DNA of 64,000 nucleotides from Casuarina equisetifolia (Eukaryota > Streptophyta > Magnoliopsida > Fagales > Casuarinaceae): assembly GCA_028551475.1 (NCBI GenBank), contig CM052354.1, positions 30,341,258 to 30,405,257 of the forward strand. The letters run 5' to 3'. Of this stretch, positions 35,082-48,559 are shown piece by piece; within the stretch, counting starts at the first letter, position 1, and every line of letters begins with the position of its first letter. The notes beneath the pieces were generated by a model. The model did not search any database. It was not told where the DNA came from and worked only from the letters and a program-made list of their open reading frames with translations. The translations under genes and the position numbers were made by a program.

Positions 35082-35559
35082 CAAAATGGCGAGCTACAAG
35101 AAGTTAACCGTAGAGAGCAAATCGAACTCAGCGGACGTTGGTCTTTAAATTTGCAGAAAGCTTGTTATCGGAGCAAAAAGCCAAAGGTAAAAAGCGAAAT
35201 ATTATCATGACATGCTCCCAGAAAAAGATTGCTCACTGACGATGGTGGGCCACGGCTATGGCTGTTTTCCTCTCCTCTATCTACCCATCTTTGACCGTTC
35301 TAATTGGAGAAATTTGATCTAACTGTATGAATCTCTGCTTTAACAACCTCAGACGTTGTTTAGAGCAATGAGAACTCAAAGACTTAGACGTTATAATATA
35401 GTTTTCGTTGGAAATTGATTGGCCTATCTTTTCACGTACTGTATTTCTTCTCTGTTCAGTAATATGACAACAAATATGATAGAATAAGAGCATCATCATG
35501 TTTAGAATTTGTTTTGTGTTTTGTGGTTGGTAAACAAACCTTAAACAGAGAGGAAGATC

Positions 35560-38500
35560 CAAAAGATTGTATATCTAATTACTGTACTCAATTATTTGAT
35601 TAGTCTTTACCTCAAACTATCAACTAAGTAAAACTTTCTCTCAACAAATGAACAGACACATAAATGATTCAATGAACTGGGTGACAAGTTTTAAGATCTT
35701 TGTAAGGACCATTTGATTAAACTGAAGAGGTAAGAATCAAACCATGACAAAGAATAAGAAAAAGGAAAATACGAAAGAATATAACACACCCTAACAAAAA
35801 CTTAGTAAAGCACAGCTTGTTTACTCAAGTTCTATATACTAGGATCTTGGAGCTATAACATCCACGAATATATCAGTATAAAATGAAGGCCCTTTAATCC
35901 CATCAAACCGACCATTTATCATCGCTAATCCTTTATTGGTCAGCCCTAATCTCATGGAACACGTTGTTGATGGCATCAGCCCGATGATGCAAAACCAACC
36001 TCACCTTCACACAAATCAAGCACGAAAAGAAAAACGTTGATCTACCGCATACCATATCCTTGTTTCCACACACAAAACGATTCTGTTTGTTGTTTCGAGG
36101 AAGAGGACGTCTGAAACGTTAAAAGCAATGTACCAGAGACAGTGAAAAAGAGGCACTACCTAAAGTGGCTTTGGGTCTTCCCATCCACATGCCATGGATA
36201 AAGGGTGTGTTTCACAGTACCAATTTGGTAACGACCACTCTCGTCCTTGGGGGGAATTTTCCAGGACCATCTTGCTTTGGGGGTTCAGGCATGAATGAGG
36301 AGCAAAAGCAGATAATGATTCTTCCCTTCTTCTTTCGTGCACTCGTAAATGGTGCTGTTTCCAGGATCTCTAGCGAGTTCGACTTGTTTCAACATAACAT
36401 GCCAAGAAAAGGTTTGGTAGACTTGGGGACTTCTACGTAGGTGTTTGTGATTCTGACAAAGGCCAACGGCTACTTTATTGGTTAAATCAAGATAGAGACT
36501 GCCCTAAAAGCATTTTTTTAATATAAAGTAGTCCCATAGGACAAGATATATATTTTATTTAAAAAATATTTCTCAAGTAAGTTTGGACAATGTAAAACAC
36601 TATATTATTTCTAATACATTTCTTTACAACTAACGTAGGTTATAAGTATACATTACCTTTGTTACATGAGGGATGTAGACCCATAAACTTGTGCTTGCTT
36701 ATTTTGGCTTACAAACAAGTATGTAAATAATATATATGTATTTTTTAATGATGTTTTTCATATAAGATTTAGACAATATAAGATATTTACTATATCATTC
36801 TTAACAATGATTAATATTCATAATAGAAAACTCATATTGTTCTTCAATTTAAAGGTTTCATAGATGGAGTGTAACGAAGAAAATAAAGCATGTATTATAC
36901 TTTTTTTGTGAATAGAGATATGATTTAGTTAAATAATTTAACTGTGAGTTGATAAATTTAGTTCACGAAGAAAGAGAGAATCTATGAAAAAATTCAAAGA
37001 AAAAAGGATAGAAATAGATGAAGATAGGCAAAAAAAAAATCATATGCAAATGATCTTAGATTTTTTAATTTCTTGCTAAAAAAAACAAAGATAATTTTGA
37101 AAATGGAAGAAAGAAATTAGAGAAAGTTTGAATTTCAATGGTCACATCCTACGTCACTAAGGATAAATCAATCTATCACAATGAATTAGTGGATGCCACA
37201 TTGGGAGGAAGACAATCTATCTTATACTCTAGACTTGTCGGTGCCACAAATGCTTGTTTAGCAAGATATGTGGACAAGGACCTTGTAAAACTTTTGACAT
37301 TTAGATTTCCTCGGGCCAATAGTTGAATTAACTAGTGCAACCTTAAGGTCAAGATGATGCCGACACTCACTATTTGGGACACCCTTTCTAAAAACATTGC
37401 GACTATTAAAAAAGAAGTTTTGTTTTTATCGATTCTGAATTATTAATAGTAGAATCTTAAATTTAGTTTATAAATATACGACAACTCATTAGATATGAAA
37501 CTATTACTCATGGTTAAATAACACTTATCTAACATATTTTAATTATATTGATCACTTACTAACTTAGTGGTAAACTAATAGGGCTTAGTACCAAGAGATT
37601 CCAAATTTAACACTCAAATGTTTTAGTTCAAGAACATGCGTGAAAAAAAAAAAACATATATTCATTTAAGCTAATTAAGCATATGACATTGATGATCTAT
37701 CTTACCTAACATTATCTCTCATATCAAAAGTCACAACCAAGCTTTTCCTAACTGACAATATACCTCTAATCACCACCTATTCTTGGATGCATGTGGTTGT
37801 TTTAGTTCCTTTTTCACCTAAATTTCTAGTGGGGATTGTTTTTGGTTCCATTATTATATGATGTCATATCATAAAACTAAATATGCTCATCTACAAAAAG
37901 TTATAATCAAACATAACATGACAAAATATATATCAATCATGTTATTACTAAGAGTATCGGTTTTTTAATAATATAAAGTCATATCATAGAACCAAATATG
38001 ATCAAATGTCAAAACCTATAATCAACCGCAATATATTGGTGTTACCATCCTGTTTTTCAATGTGGGGGTTTCTTTTGTTGACTTTCTTACTAGTATTTAC
38101 TATTCTAGTATGCTGTCAAATCCACTATTATTTGATGTCATATAATAAAACACAATATCATCAAGTATTAAGAACTATAATCAAGCATAAGGTATTCGAG
38201 ACTATATTGGAATCATCATTCTGTCGGTGTTTCTTTTAATTACTTTCTCACCTACATTTTTTTATAAAACTATTAAGTCTACCACGACACCTCAAATAAC
38301 ATTCCCAAATTACCCTTTGAATAGGTCTTTTCATAAACACATGGGAATCATATATTGGCTACCCTACTTAAGCAGCAGAACAAGGAACAAACTAGACACG
38401 TGTTTTATAAACCCTTAACACCCGTTAGAGGATGGTTTTAATTTCTATTTTTATTTTTTCTATTTGGTTTGGTAAAGGAAGTGTAGGATATGGAGGAGAT

Positions 38501-38580
38501 GTCAAACTTGAAACTTCTTGATATTAAACAACCTTGCTCCAATTAAGTTAGACACTTGTTAACTAAAATATGATTTCAAT
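35560..38580. other. Unit 2 interior upstream of bHLH copy 2, no gene
   Basis: Includes the conserved block (about 35930-36480) and AT-rich DNA matching 26.9-28.9 kb. Around 37565-37640 a SINE-like word pair (CTTAGTGGTAAACTAATAGG ... ATTCCAAATTT) is present and seems specific to unit 2. Confidence 0.4.
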
Positions 38581-38586
38581 TGTTAA

Positions 38587-38698
38587 AGGATTACACACAT
38601 ATACTGATTCTATGCATAATATAACAATTAGGTTGAAGTTAGAGGATTACACACATATATTGATTCTATGCATAATATAACAATTAGGTTAAACTTGT
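38587..38698 (+). repeat. 56-bp tandem duplication, unit 2 only
   Basis: Two adjacent 56-bp units (starts 38587 and 38643, both AGGATTACACACATATA...). Unit 1 has a single copy near 29067. Confidence 0.85.
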
Positions 38699-39001
38699 TA
38701 AACAAGTGGATATTTAGTCCCACACTACTAAAGAAAAGTCTTGTAGTGAAGTTCAATTATAACGAATGTCCAATTCTTTCAAGCTAATTTTCGGGTTGGA
38801 TATGAAATTTATAATTAACCTAAATTGAGCTCCTAAAATTCCCAAAAATTGTTTGGATTTTCTTACCATATCAATATATGAAACACATGGGTGTAGGCCA
38901 CGATTCAGAACCCTGACGGTGATCTAAGAAAACACGTTCCTTCAGGTTGGTTTGCAGATTTTGGGTTGTTCTTATCCTGAAACAGAATCATTACGTTCCC
39001 A

Positions 39002-41097
39002 CCAGATATGGCCATAACCTGCTGGAAACTTTTTCAATCATTCGATCTTTTTTAGGGCAAGGAAAAAAGCATGATCGGGCCCTCGTCTTTCCGACTAAAA
39101 GCTGATTCGATGGTCAAGTCCAACACCAAGCAAGAACCACGAATTATATGAAGCGAGTGCATCCACAACTTTGAGCAATCCTTCATTGCAATGTATGTAC
39201 TTCAATGGACGAAGCATCCTGCTTCGTGCGCTTTTAAAGTCCACCAATCCCTTCCCCTCCTGCTTTTATCTCCTAAACGAATGGTGGAGAGAAATGCTTA
39301 GCTGCAGTGAATCCCTCATTTCCAGAATCCACTAAAAGAATCACTTGGAACTGCAACATTATCTCCATGATTTGCATTTTGCAGTTGGTTTTCAACTAAT
39401 CAATGTATCTCTTGGTTCCTCGTTGTAAAACAGAATGCAATCTAAGAGCTCGTATTCCCAAACTCATCCTTTTGACGACCTAACATGGCAAGAGGGACGA
39501 AGCTTGCACAAAACGGTACAAATAAGTATCTCACGTTGTCGTAGTTTTGAAGTCTCATTTGTTTGAGCATTTTATGGGATGGGTCTTAATAAATGTGCCA
39601 AAAAAAAATCTTATATTACTAATATCTTAGTTTGAAATGCTCTCTTTATATGTGTCAGGATCTTACTTTTTTAACAATTAGGTATAAGGGAGAAAATTTA
39701 TCTCTTAGAGTTTAAGGATTCATCCCAAAATCTTAAAACAATGTGCAAAGAAATCTTATTATTTATAAGGCTAGTGTTTCATCTTTATGCTTTTAATATG
39801 GGACACACATTTCTAATATTTATCCCCTCACATGCAAGTTTACTCGAGTACTATACATAAACATACAATGTCACAACTAGGATTCACATGAGGGTAATGC
39901 AACGAGGACTTATCCTTGGTTTTAATATCATCTTAAAATGTTATGAACTTATAATTTTCCAAAAAACCTAACTTAATAGTAAGTCTTCACCCATAACACT
40001 TATAAGCTAAAGGATTCATCCTTTCACCAACGTTATGAGACAACATTCACTTCAATAGTTTTCTTCTAAGATATAAGCTCCTCAAGAATAACAAACTTTT
40101 AGTATTAGGTAGCTTATAACTTGTAGATAGTCTGCTTAAAAATTGTAAGCCAATTGGAAATGCATCTCGGTAAATGCCCAACAAGACCTCATATAAAACC
40201 CAGATATTAATCCATCCCCATAAGTTCTTGGCTTCCTCTTGAGAGAATGGTAAAGTCTCTCAAAATTCTGATATGGGAAAAGTGTAGCTTTTGAAAAGCG
40301 GATCCAAAGCTCTAAAGTGAAATTAAGAAGAAAAATCCAAATCTAAGACCATAATATTGTATGCAATGATCAAATTGGTTAGAAACTACTAGATTTTTCT
40401 AACTAGAATAATTATTAAGAGAGACACCTGAACAAGTAACGAAATATCATATTAATAAATTAGTAATGTGAAATAACCATTATTTTTGAAATATGTTCAA
40501 TCATCAAGATCATAAAAAATTCACAAGAGCTTAACCTATGAGTGATAGAACAATTCATTTAAGAATCTAGACTATGAGTGATGAAGATCATTAAAAAAGC
40601 AAGACTCAAAACTTATTTAAAAATAAGTTCTCAAATTTACCATGATTTTAACGCAGCAGCTCAACTGTATCTGCCCAAGTTTGATGGCTCCTTTGGAAGT
40701 GTCCAAATTCACACCATGATGCTGACACCAAGAGTTATTATCAATTAACACACCTTAAATGAATCTCGCGGATTTCTATGGCTACACTGTATCTGAACAG
40801 CTATAGGGTACTTATGTCTACCAACGCTCAAACAAAATGCCGACGACTAAGGAAATTAAAAGGTTAAAAGGACAAGTTGAACTTGAACAAGGATGAATTC
40901 ATTGAAACTAACGTGACTTCTGATGTTCTTGTCCGAGATACAGAACACGAGAAGAAGAATTTAGACCAGAACAGTTTGATTTGTTCACAGCCAGGACAAC
41001 TAAAGTTGTTTTGATAGGTGAGTGCCGTAAATGCAGCCTTCCCCCAGCTGTAAGCAAGAAGGAACGCTAAAATATCTAGCTGATAGTGATAAGCAAA
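39002..41097. other. Unit 2-specific segment (~2.1 kb)
   Basis: Bounded on both sides by sequence aligning to unit 1 (CATTACGTTCC on the left, GAATTAAGGCATTGAC on the right) but unrelated to the 0.7 kb at that place in unit 1. A GC-richer left part (39002-39560) is followed by AT-rich sequence. No recognised coding frame or LTR was found. Confidence 0.5.
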
Positions 41098-41279
41098 AAG
41101 GAATTAAGGCATTGACAGAGGAATGCTCAACTTAGAACAAGAATTTTGGAAGAAAATTGTGTATAAGATGAAAATTTCAAGTTAAAAAATAGGATAAAAT
41201 CATAGCTAAGCCGATGTATCAAAGTTTATTATAACTTCATAGTTAAGCGTGTTTGGACAAAAGTGGTATTAAAATGACT

Positions 41280-42600
41280 GACCTCCTAAATGTCATTGTA
41301 TTGCAATCATTATTTCACTTTTAAAAAAAAATTAAAAAATAAAACTGTAGAAATAAAGTTTGAGAATAGCTTTGGCCTTATGCTAAATGGCTGGTTTTAT
41401 ACTGTCTTCTTCCTTTTCCTGTTCATAATAAAAGGAAATCCATCACCTGTACCATCTATAATGAAAGATTATGGAACGGACACAGAGAAACCGTGAGACT
41501 GTCAGTCATGTCCTGCCTCTACTCCTTTTTCTGATCACAAGTTCTTGTTTCAATAATTCGATACAACCAATGTCGAAGAGAAAAGACAAACAAAGACAGA
41601 AAAACATGCATGTCCGTGAACAAAGGCACTCGTCCTTGCCTAGAAAATGAAAGTTGTACTATGGTCTCAGATGTGTATTTACACAGCAGGGCAGAAGCAG
41701 GAAAGGTTTATGGAAGATAAAGCCTGTAACACTAGCGTCAAGAAGGAGCTTTGGAAAAGTTACTGTCTTTTGTCGGAGTTAAATGAAACGCCTAGGAACC
41801 CAAATCCGAATGTACAAGATCACCAGCAAAAGATAAAAGAGACTAGAATTGAGCAGAATTTTACCCTGTTAAAATCCCAGAAACCAGAGGGAAAAGTACT
41901 ACAGTCACGTGGGAAAACATGCTGAGGACCCTGACTTGCGTATGAGATGGAGATGAGACCAGAAATTGGAAATCCAGAGCAATTACTTGTTCAGGATTTG
42001 TTGGAATTCTCAATTCTTATATCTTTACTGTTCTCTGTTGCAACCTTTTCTGTTTCTTGTTGGGATATATGTTTGGTACGAAGGCATTTATGGGTTGTTT
42101 TACTTTCAAAATCTTGTTTGAAAATGCTCTATAAATGGATAAAAGATCCTTATACTTTAGAATCGATTTTAAGTAGTATTGACCATTCTAGCATAATTTC
42201 TGTTCTTTGCTTGTTTAGAAGCACTATGAATGTTTACCTATTTTATTGATGGGTTCGTTCACTGGATTTTCAAATTCTGAAAATGTATTCAGCAATGCTC
42301 CATCAATAACTGATGGGAAAATCAACAATGGTACTAAAAGGATCATGCAGCCTGGGGAACGAGGGATTCCACAGCCTTCCAAAACATATATGCCACTTTC
42401 TTCAGCCAATAACACCACTAAGTATTGTCATCTTTTTGTATTTATAACGTATACTAGACATTTTCACTTCAATGCATGTCTACCAGTCTATTCATTCACT
42501 CTCACTTGGATGTAGAATTATACAATAATGGAGGCTCGGAAAACAAACCTTTAATTACAATTGACCTGGGGGAGCTACAAAAGCCAGGCCATATAAGAAC
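41280..42600. other. 3' flank of the Raf-like kinase
   Basis: Downstream of the kinase stop codon at 42603. A minus-strand AATAAA at 42242-42247 is a candidate polyadenylation signal. Open frames on both strands around 42224-42515 recur in unit 1 but are unassigned. Confidence 0.4.
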
Positions 42601-42602
42601 AT

Positions 42603-44859
42603 TCATGGGAATTTAGGTTTGGGCATTGAAGAACCATCAGGGTACACAGGACCAAGCTTTTGGATCCAATGAAGAAGGCCTTTCTTATGATCTTGGCAAC
42701 TGGGACTTTTTATCAGATTCAGAGTTCCATCACAGGCAAGGGACGTGTCGAATTGTTCCAATACCTTCACAATCTGCCAAAACTCAGGCCTCTTCTCAGG
42801 CTGCAACGACCAACATTGCTCGATCAAAGCTCTCATGGCTGGTGGACAGTCTCCAGGGATTGCAGGCCTCAGATTCTGAAAATGCAAAAGAGCCATTTTT
42901 AGTGTTTGTCACGGCATTCTAATTGTCTTCTGTAAATTTCAGTTCTCGTTTTAAGTTCTTATCAAACGTTTCAGACATGTCTACAAAACCAGCCAAATTT
43001 TCAGCCTCTTCCTCAGTGATGATGAGCCAAATTTTCAATCATGCTTAAAATGAGAAGAGCATGGGCCTTATGGAGTCCAGGACCACGCAGATTACACAAC
43101 ATTCTAAGGAGCATGCTTACAGATTGTCTGATTGCAGAATGAATGAAACACTGATTGGACAAAAATTATGGAGATTTTTAACAACAAAAAAGACTGACAA
43201 TTAAAAGGAAAGCAAGAGAAATGTAGGGAAGGAAAAACAAAAACAAGAATGAAACAGGTAAGAAAGCAGGGAAAGTCTTTTTATAGCTTCTAGCACAGCT
43301 AAACGATACAGAGAACTAAGTGAGTGCAACACACATGAAAAAGCATCAACGCAGATATAGAACTAATAATAAACAGGCAAATTACAGCTACCACCACCAC
43401 CACAACAACAATAAAAGTGGAGACGAAGGACAGAGTCATGAAGATTAATCAACTTCATATGGCATGGAAAATTCTACATATGTGCTGTCAAGAAAAACAT
43501 GAGGTTCAGGAACAAACCTTATTTACTACTGCAAAAGCAGCTTGTATTGGAGTCATATCCTCATAAGGGATTGTTCCAGCCAACATTTCCCATAAGATGA
43601 GCCCAAAGCTGTATACATCAACTCTTCGCCCGTATGATTTATGTTTGATCATCTCGGGTGCCATCCATCGATAAGTCCCAGGGTCATCGGCTAAAGCATC
43701 ACAGTATGCCTCCTCACAAGCTATACCAAAATCAGCAATTTTCATGTGGGATTCCTGGTCAATAAGGACGTTTTCCGGTTTAAGATCTCGATGAATGATT
43801 CCCTGAGAGTGAATGTATTCCATCCCTCGAGCAATATCAAGAGCGATTGTGATTAATTTCTGTAAAGGAAGTGATTTACGCTCAAGCTTATGCAAATATG
43901 CCCTCAAGCAACCCTCTGATAGATACTCTGTGATGACACAGTAAACTGGTGGCTTTCTACATGCTGCTACGAACTGTGTTAAAGGATCAAAAGAATATCA
44001 GAACATCTTGAAAAGGCAGCATCCTAAACTTAATAAAGAATCAAATCCAACGAATGAAAAGGAAAATAATGCTACACAAATTGGTGATTAAGAAACTGTA
44101 AAATATGACCAAGTAAAGAGCAATTTTTATCACCTTTATGACATTTCGATGGTGAAGGCGAGATAGAAGAGCGACTTCTCTAACAAACTGTTTCTCTAAT
44201 CGAGCCCCCAAGGCTCCATTTTCGTCATCATCAGGCACCCGGATTATCTTCACTGCAACAGCTTCATCGTTGTATATCCCATGGTAAAGGCGACTATGCG
44301 CGCCATGAGCAAACTTCAGCCCAAGAAACAACTTTGACAGATCAACACACCATCCATCGGCCGTCTCCACAGCATTAACTTTTCCTCCACCATGATCAAA
44401 ATATTTCGTCCATAACAACTCCTTCCGGGTGTTGGATTTTTCATTTCCCTTCAGGGAAGTTAAGTGCCTAAGTGGGCTGGAATTCGAAGGAGACTTCGAA
44501 TTGGATGCCTTTATCTCTTGGAAATCCGTGTGCACAGACTTTCCCAAAATTCCCTTCTCCGGTTCCCTTCTCCGGGAAGCCGGACTCATGAATCTCTTCC
44601 GCTGTGACTTTGCTTGCTTAAACGTATCTGAGAGCACAGTTTCGGGTAAAGGTGACACAGATCTCTGCTTCTGTGTAATGGGATTCCGCTGAATCTTTGA
44701 AGTATTAGGAATCGGTTTCTCGGAAGCATAAGTTGTTCCTGGCCTTGACATGAAACTCGAATTTCGGTCATGGTGAATTGTAATTGGAATAGAATCTAAC
44801 CGATGACAAACTGTATGAGAAAACTTTGCTCTCCTTATCCAAGAATTAGCTTCTGCCAT
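42603..44859 (-). CDS. Raf-like (MAPKKK group C) protein kinase, HT1/RAF43-type
   Basis: Exons are 44134-44859, 43518-43973 and 42603-42875, giving 484 residues with GT-AG introns in phase 0. The N-terminal 170 residues are a Ser/Arg-rich regulatory stretch starting MAEANSWIRRAKFSHTVCHR. In the kinase domain: the glycine-loop region is KFAHGAHSRLYHG (about 182-194), VAVK Lys204, helix-C Glu228, HRDLKPEN (303-310, catalytic Asp305), DFG 323-325 and GTYRWMAPE (341-349). All catalytic residues are present, so an active Ser/Thr or dual-specificity kinase is expected. The family includes HT1, a CO2/stomatal regulator, and related Raf-like kinases; the exact orthologue is not settled. The ATG at 44859 fits the conserved N-terminus. 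The last exon lies inside duplication unit 2 and is copied at 31725-31997. Confidence 0.93.
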
Positions 44860-45770
44860 TTTTCTGTCGCAGATATTCCTTGAAAGAAACCCTAAAAGAC
44901 TTTATACACACAAACTGCCTTCGTCTTCTTCTTGTCCTCCAGCTGAGAAGAAGCTTCAAAATCCAGAGGGTCTATCAAATACAATCCTATATGAATCTCG
45001 AAGCTCCAGAAACCAAATTTCCTAAAACCCATCAACTACCATTGACAAGTTGACAACGCAAATCAAATCTTTCCGTCGTGAAAATCAAAGAACCAATGGA
45101 ATCCTTGAAGACCGACCATGAATGAGACTGCTCCAAACCCCAGTCTCACACCCATCAGAACCAAAATCCGTCGAAACCCATCACAGCCCATCCATAGCCA
45201 GAGCTCCCACGCATCAAAATTTTTCTGATCACAACCGAACCCAACAACCCCCTTCCCCGGCCTCAAAGTCAAACACCGCCTTCCGTAAGAGCCTGGAAAA
45301 TCCCACAAAGATATCCAATAAACAAGTCAAGAAAACGTTCCCAATAAACCATTAAAAAACCCCTCAAAACCGCAAAAGTAAACCCATTACAGTGGAAACG
45401 AAGAAACACCCATGATTGTAAACCCCACTAGCCACAGAAGGACACCAATAATTGAGTCAAAATAATCCAAACACCATTAAAATATTCACAAAAACAAAGA
45501 AACCCAGATGCATAAACAACCCATTCTCCACATGACGAAATCTCAACAAGAAGCCACGATAAGAACCGCAGGCTCACCTAAAGAATAATGCCTACGACCT
45601 TCATCAAGTCGACAGAATCACCACGACTTTGAACAGTACTCGCCCACCTGTTCATCGATCCACCGAAAGACGTGAATCAGCAAACAAAGAGCTAACAAAC
45701 AGCTAGATTTTCCTTTTCCTTTTCCTTTCCCTTACCCTTTCCCTTTCCCTTTCCTCCCTCCGCCATCATA
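44860..45770 (-). promoter_or_regulatory. 5' leader and promoter region of the Raf-like kinase
   Basis: Moderate-GC sequence upstream of the kinase ATG. A strong polypurine tract on the transcribed sense (minus) strand, (GGGAAA)n-like, at about 45712-45758 is typical of plant leaders. A leader intron is possible (AG|GT-like words near 45580-45600) but not proven. Confidence 0.4.
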
Positions 45771-46119
45771 CGTATGGCATACGAGGGAGAACCATGGCCG
45801 TAGATCTCATGGAACCCGACATCAGGGATGAGGTCAATGAAGCCGCGGTGGAGCCGGAGGATGAGGTTGGTGATGGGGACCGTGGAGAAATTGTCAGAAA
45901 AGACGGAGAGCGAGTCAGAGACGGAATTGTATGATTAAAATAACGATTGTTGCGAAGAATCCGAGTGTCGCCATCGGAGGGAATAAGGTCCGGAGCAACT
46001 TTAGCCGAAGAGCCAGCCAGCCACGCTACGCCGAACAGTACGGTTTCCGCACGGATACGTTGCTGTACCCTTTGCGTGCCTGTGTTTCTTACCCAAACCG
46101 TTTGCTAAGAATCCTCTCT

Positions 46120-47060
46120 ACATTAAATTTCAAACTTAAACTCATCAAAATCTAGATATGAAAAAGTTTAGACCCCCACGAAAATTTTCGTATAAAAATT
46201 AGAAAATTGGATGATTTTTCTTTTTATTTAGATTTTACTTCAAAAATTTTATCTTCAGTGTTATTCCTTCCTTAAAATAAAGTTAACTTAAATTTTAATA
46301 TTATATTAAAATGTTTAAAAATCAATTTAAAGACTAAAGAGTCATACTTTTATTTAAGTTTAAACTTTTCAAAATTTAGAGATAAAACATTTAGACCACT
46401 AAATTTTTACATATAAATTATGAGAAAGTCTAAAATCTAATTTAAGAGCTTATTTCAAGAACATTTGAGGAAAATCATATGATTTCTCTCTTATTTAAGC
46501 TTTCTTTAGAAATCTTATCTTTAGTATGAGACTTTCATTTTACATATATTATCTTATACATTGGGCATGATTTGGCTCAAAGTCAAAATAAAAGTAAAAT
46601 TAATATAAGTTTTGATATCAAAGTTAAAATACTCAAAAACCTAACCTAAAAACTACTTAAGAGATTGAAGAGTCATTTTTTAACTTAAGCTTGATCTCAC
46701 ACTTGAACTCTTCAAAATCTCAGGATGAAGAAGTTTAGACTCATGAAATTTTTCATATATAAATCATGAGAAGGTCCAAAACCTAGTTGGAAAGCTAACT
46801 CAAAGCTAAGATATTTTTTTTCTCTTATTTAAACTTATTTTAAGAATATTTTCTTTTAGTAAAAAACCTTTAGTTCTACATATTCTTCTTGCATATTAAA
46901 TGTTATTAAGCTCTAGATTGGCATGAAATAAAATTAATTTAGACTCTACTATCATGTCTAAAGTCTCAAAAATCTAACCCAAAAATTAATTTAAAGGTTG
47001 TAGGGTTCTTTTTCATTTAAGCTTAATCTTAAAACGCTTATTTTTTAATATGAAACTATC
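46120..47060 (+). repeat. Degenerate tandem repeat, units about 235-340 bp
   Basis: At least three diverged units are marked by CAAAATYTMRRGATRAARAARTTTAGAC-like words at about 46136, 46371 and 46705, and by AAATAAARTTAAY-like words at about 46275, 46585 and 46925. Each unit ends in TTTCTCTTATTTAAGCTT-like sequence. A partial fourth unit is likely near 47010. It is old, non-coding array DNA. Confidence 0.55.
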
Positions 47061-47069
47061 ATTTTTTCA

Positions 47070-48390
47070 CATAAGAGTTTTGGGGTGTGTTACAATACTT
47101 ATTGTGAAATATTTTTTAAAATGAAAAAAAAATATTTTCTTGTTACGAGTTGATCTTAATAAATAAATGAGTCTTTCATGTTTTTTTTTCTTCATATTCT
47201 TTCTATGAATATTCGTTAAGAAGAGAAGTAAAAGACGTGAGCATGACATTCCTTAAAGTTATTCGAACATCAAAGTAGAGATCTTCCCCTCGTTTGGTAT
47301 ATCTCATCTACTATGCGGAATATGTCTTTTTCATCTTCTAGACCCATTTTCTTGCACGGCATGTTTGTAATTTTGCACCAAATAATTAAAAGAGGATAGA
47401 ACATTTCTAACCAAATAAAATAGAGTGGTTTTGCCCAATTAGGAACCTGAACACAAATGTATGGGAAGTTTCTTCTTGTCCATTGAAAAGGACAAACCAC
47501 ATTGATTGTCTTTCTTTTTTTATTTAAACATTCAAATAAGTTAAAATATTAAATATAAAAGTGATTACTCCATATTAAATTTGAGATCAAAAAGTTCTTG
47601 ATAATTTATCATTATTGAAAAAATTTTGTTTATTCTCAGTTATTCCATTATATTAGTCAATCAAATAAATTTTTAGATTTTTTTTTATTTTATTATAGTT
47701 TTATCTAACTATTATAAGAACTAAAGAATAATTTTTACATATCCCTAAAAAAAAAAAGTACTTCTATACCTTTATGACCAAAATCCTAATCCTACAACCA
47801 CCTAGGAGTTGTTAAGACCCACCTGGTGGGTGTTCATAAATAGACCATTCATCTTTTTGTAAGGATGATTAATAGAAAACTACCTCACCTCCATGGTTGC
47901 TAAGGAATTACTCCACTTCCATAAAAAGGTTCCCACCACAACCACTTTCACCATACATTTTTGTGAAGGTGGGTGAAGGTAATCACCCTCCTCCATTAAG
48001 TTCCTCACAATCCTTCATTTCTTGCATTCGTTTGACCATCCATGTAAAGATAAAAGTTTCTTGTAAGCTACTTCTACAAGAGTAAAGCTTTCATCATTAG
48101 AGAACCTAATTAGCAAATTTGAAAGATAATAGTATATGATTGACAATATTCTATAAGGCTTGCTTGGCTATTGAATGCATGTTAAGATTTTTTTATCATG
48201 GAATGAAGTAATAACCTACCATAATTAACTTTTATTTATCCTTAGGTTAAGAAGAGAAAGTTCACATAAATGGAAAGAAACAAGTTGTAAAACCATGCAA
48301 TTTTATTGACTTGCAAAACTTAACAAAAAATGAGAGATCCATTACTATTCATAGATAAAAGAAACCACAAAAAAACAACACTGGTGCTAC
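47070..48390. other. AT-rich intergenic DNA, nothing recognised
   Basis: Short frames only (47067-47249, 47270-47500, 47897-48085). None has family features. Confidence 0.5.
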
Positions 48391-48559
48391 ACGTAGCAAT
48401 GCAAATTTAAGGCTACTTAATGTAAATCTTGAAATCCGCTACAGGGGAGAAGGTGTATCCCTTGGCGCCTAAGGAAGTTATGGAGACTTGTAATGAACAA
48501 GGACCATGATTGTGCTCGAAGGAAAAGCCTCACTCGAAAAGGAAGGGCCATGTGTCAAA

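Larger units (their letters stand above)
32373..43259 (+). repeat. Tandem duplication, unit 2 (~10.9 kb)
   Basis: Direct-repeat partner of 22619-32372. It is longer by about 1.1 kb, mostly because of a unit-specific segment at about 39002-41097 replacing a shorter one in unit 1. Its right end (43259) lies inside kinase intron 2, and the rest of the kinase continues beyond it. Unit 2 therefore carries the right-hand flank of the original arrangement. Confidence 0.92.

Noticed and set aside
22619-43259. Idea that the duplicated region is a biosynthetic or defence gene cluster
   Set aside because: Only a bHLH gene and a kinase exon recur; no enzyme, NBS-LRR or resistance-type genes are present.
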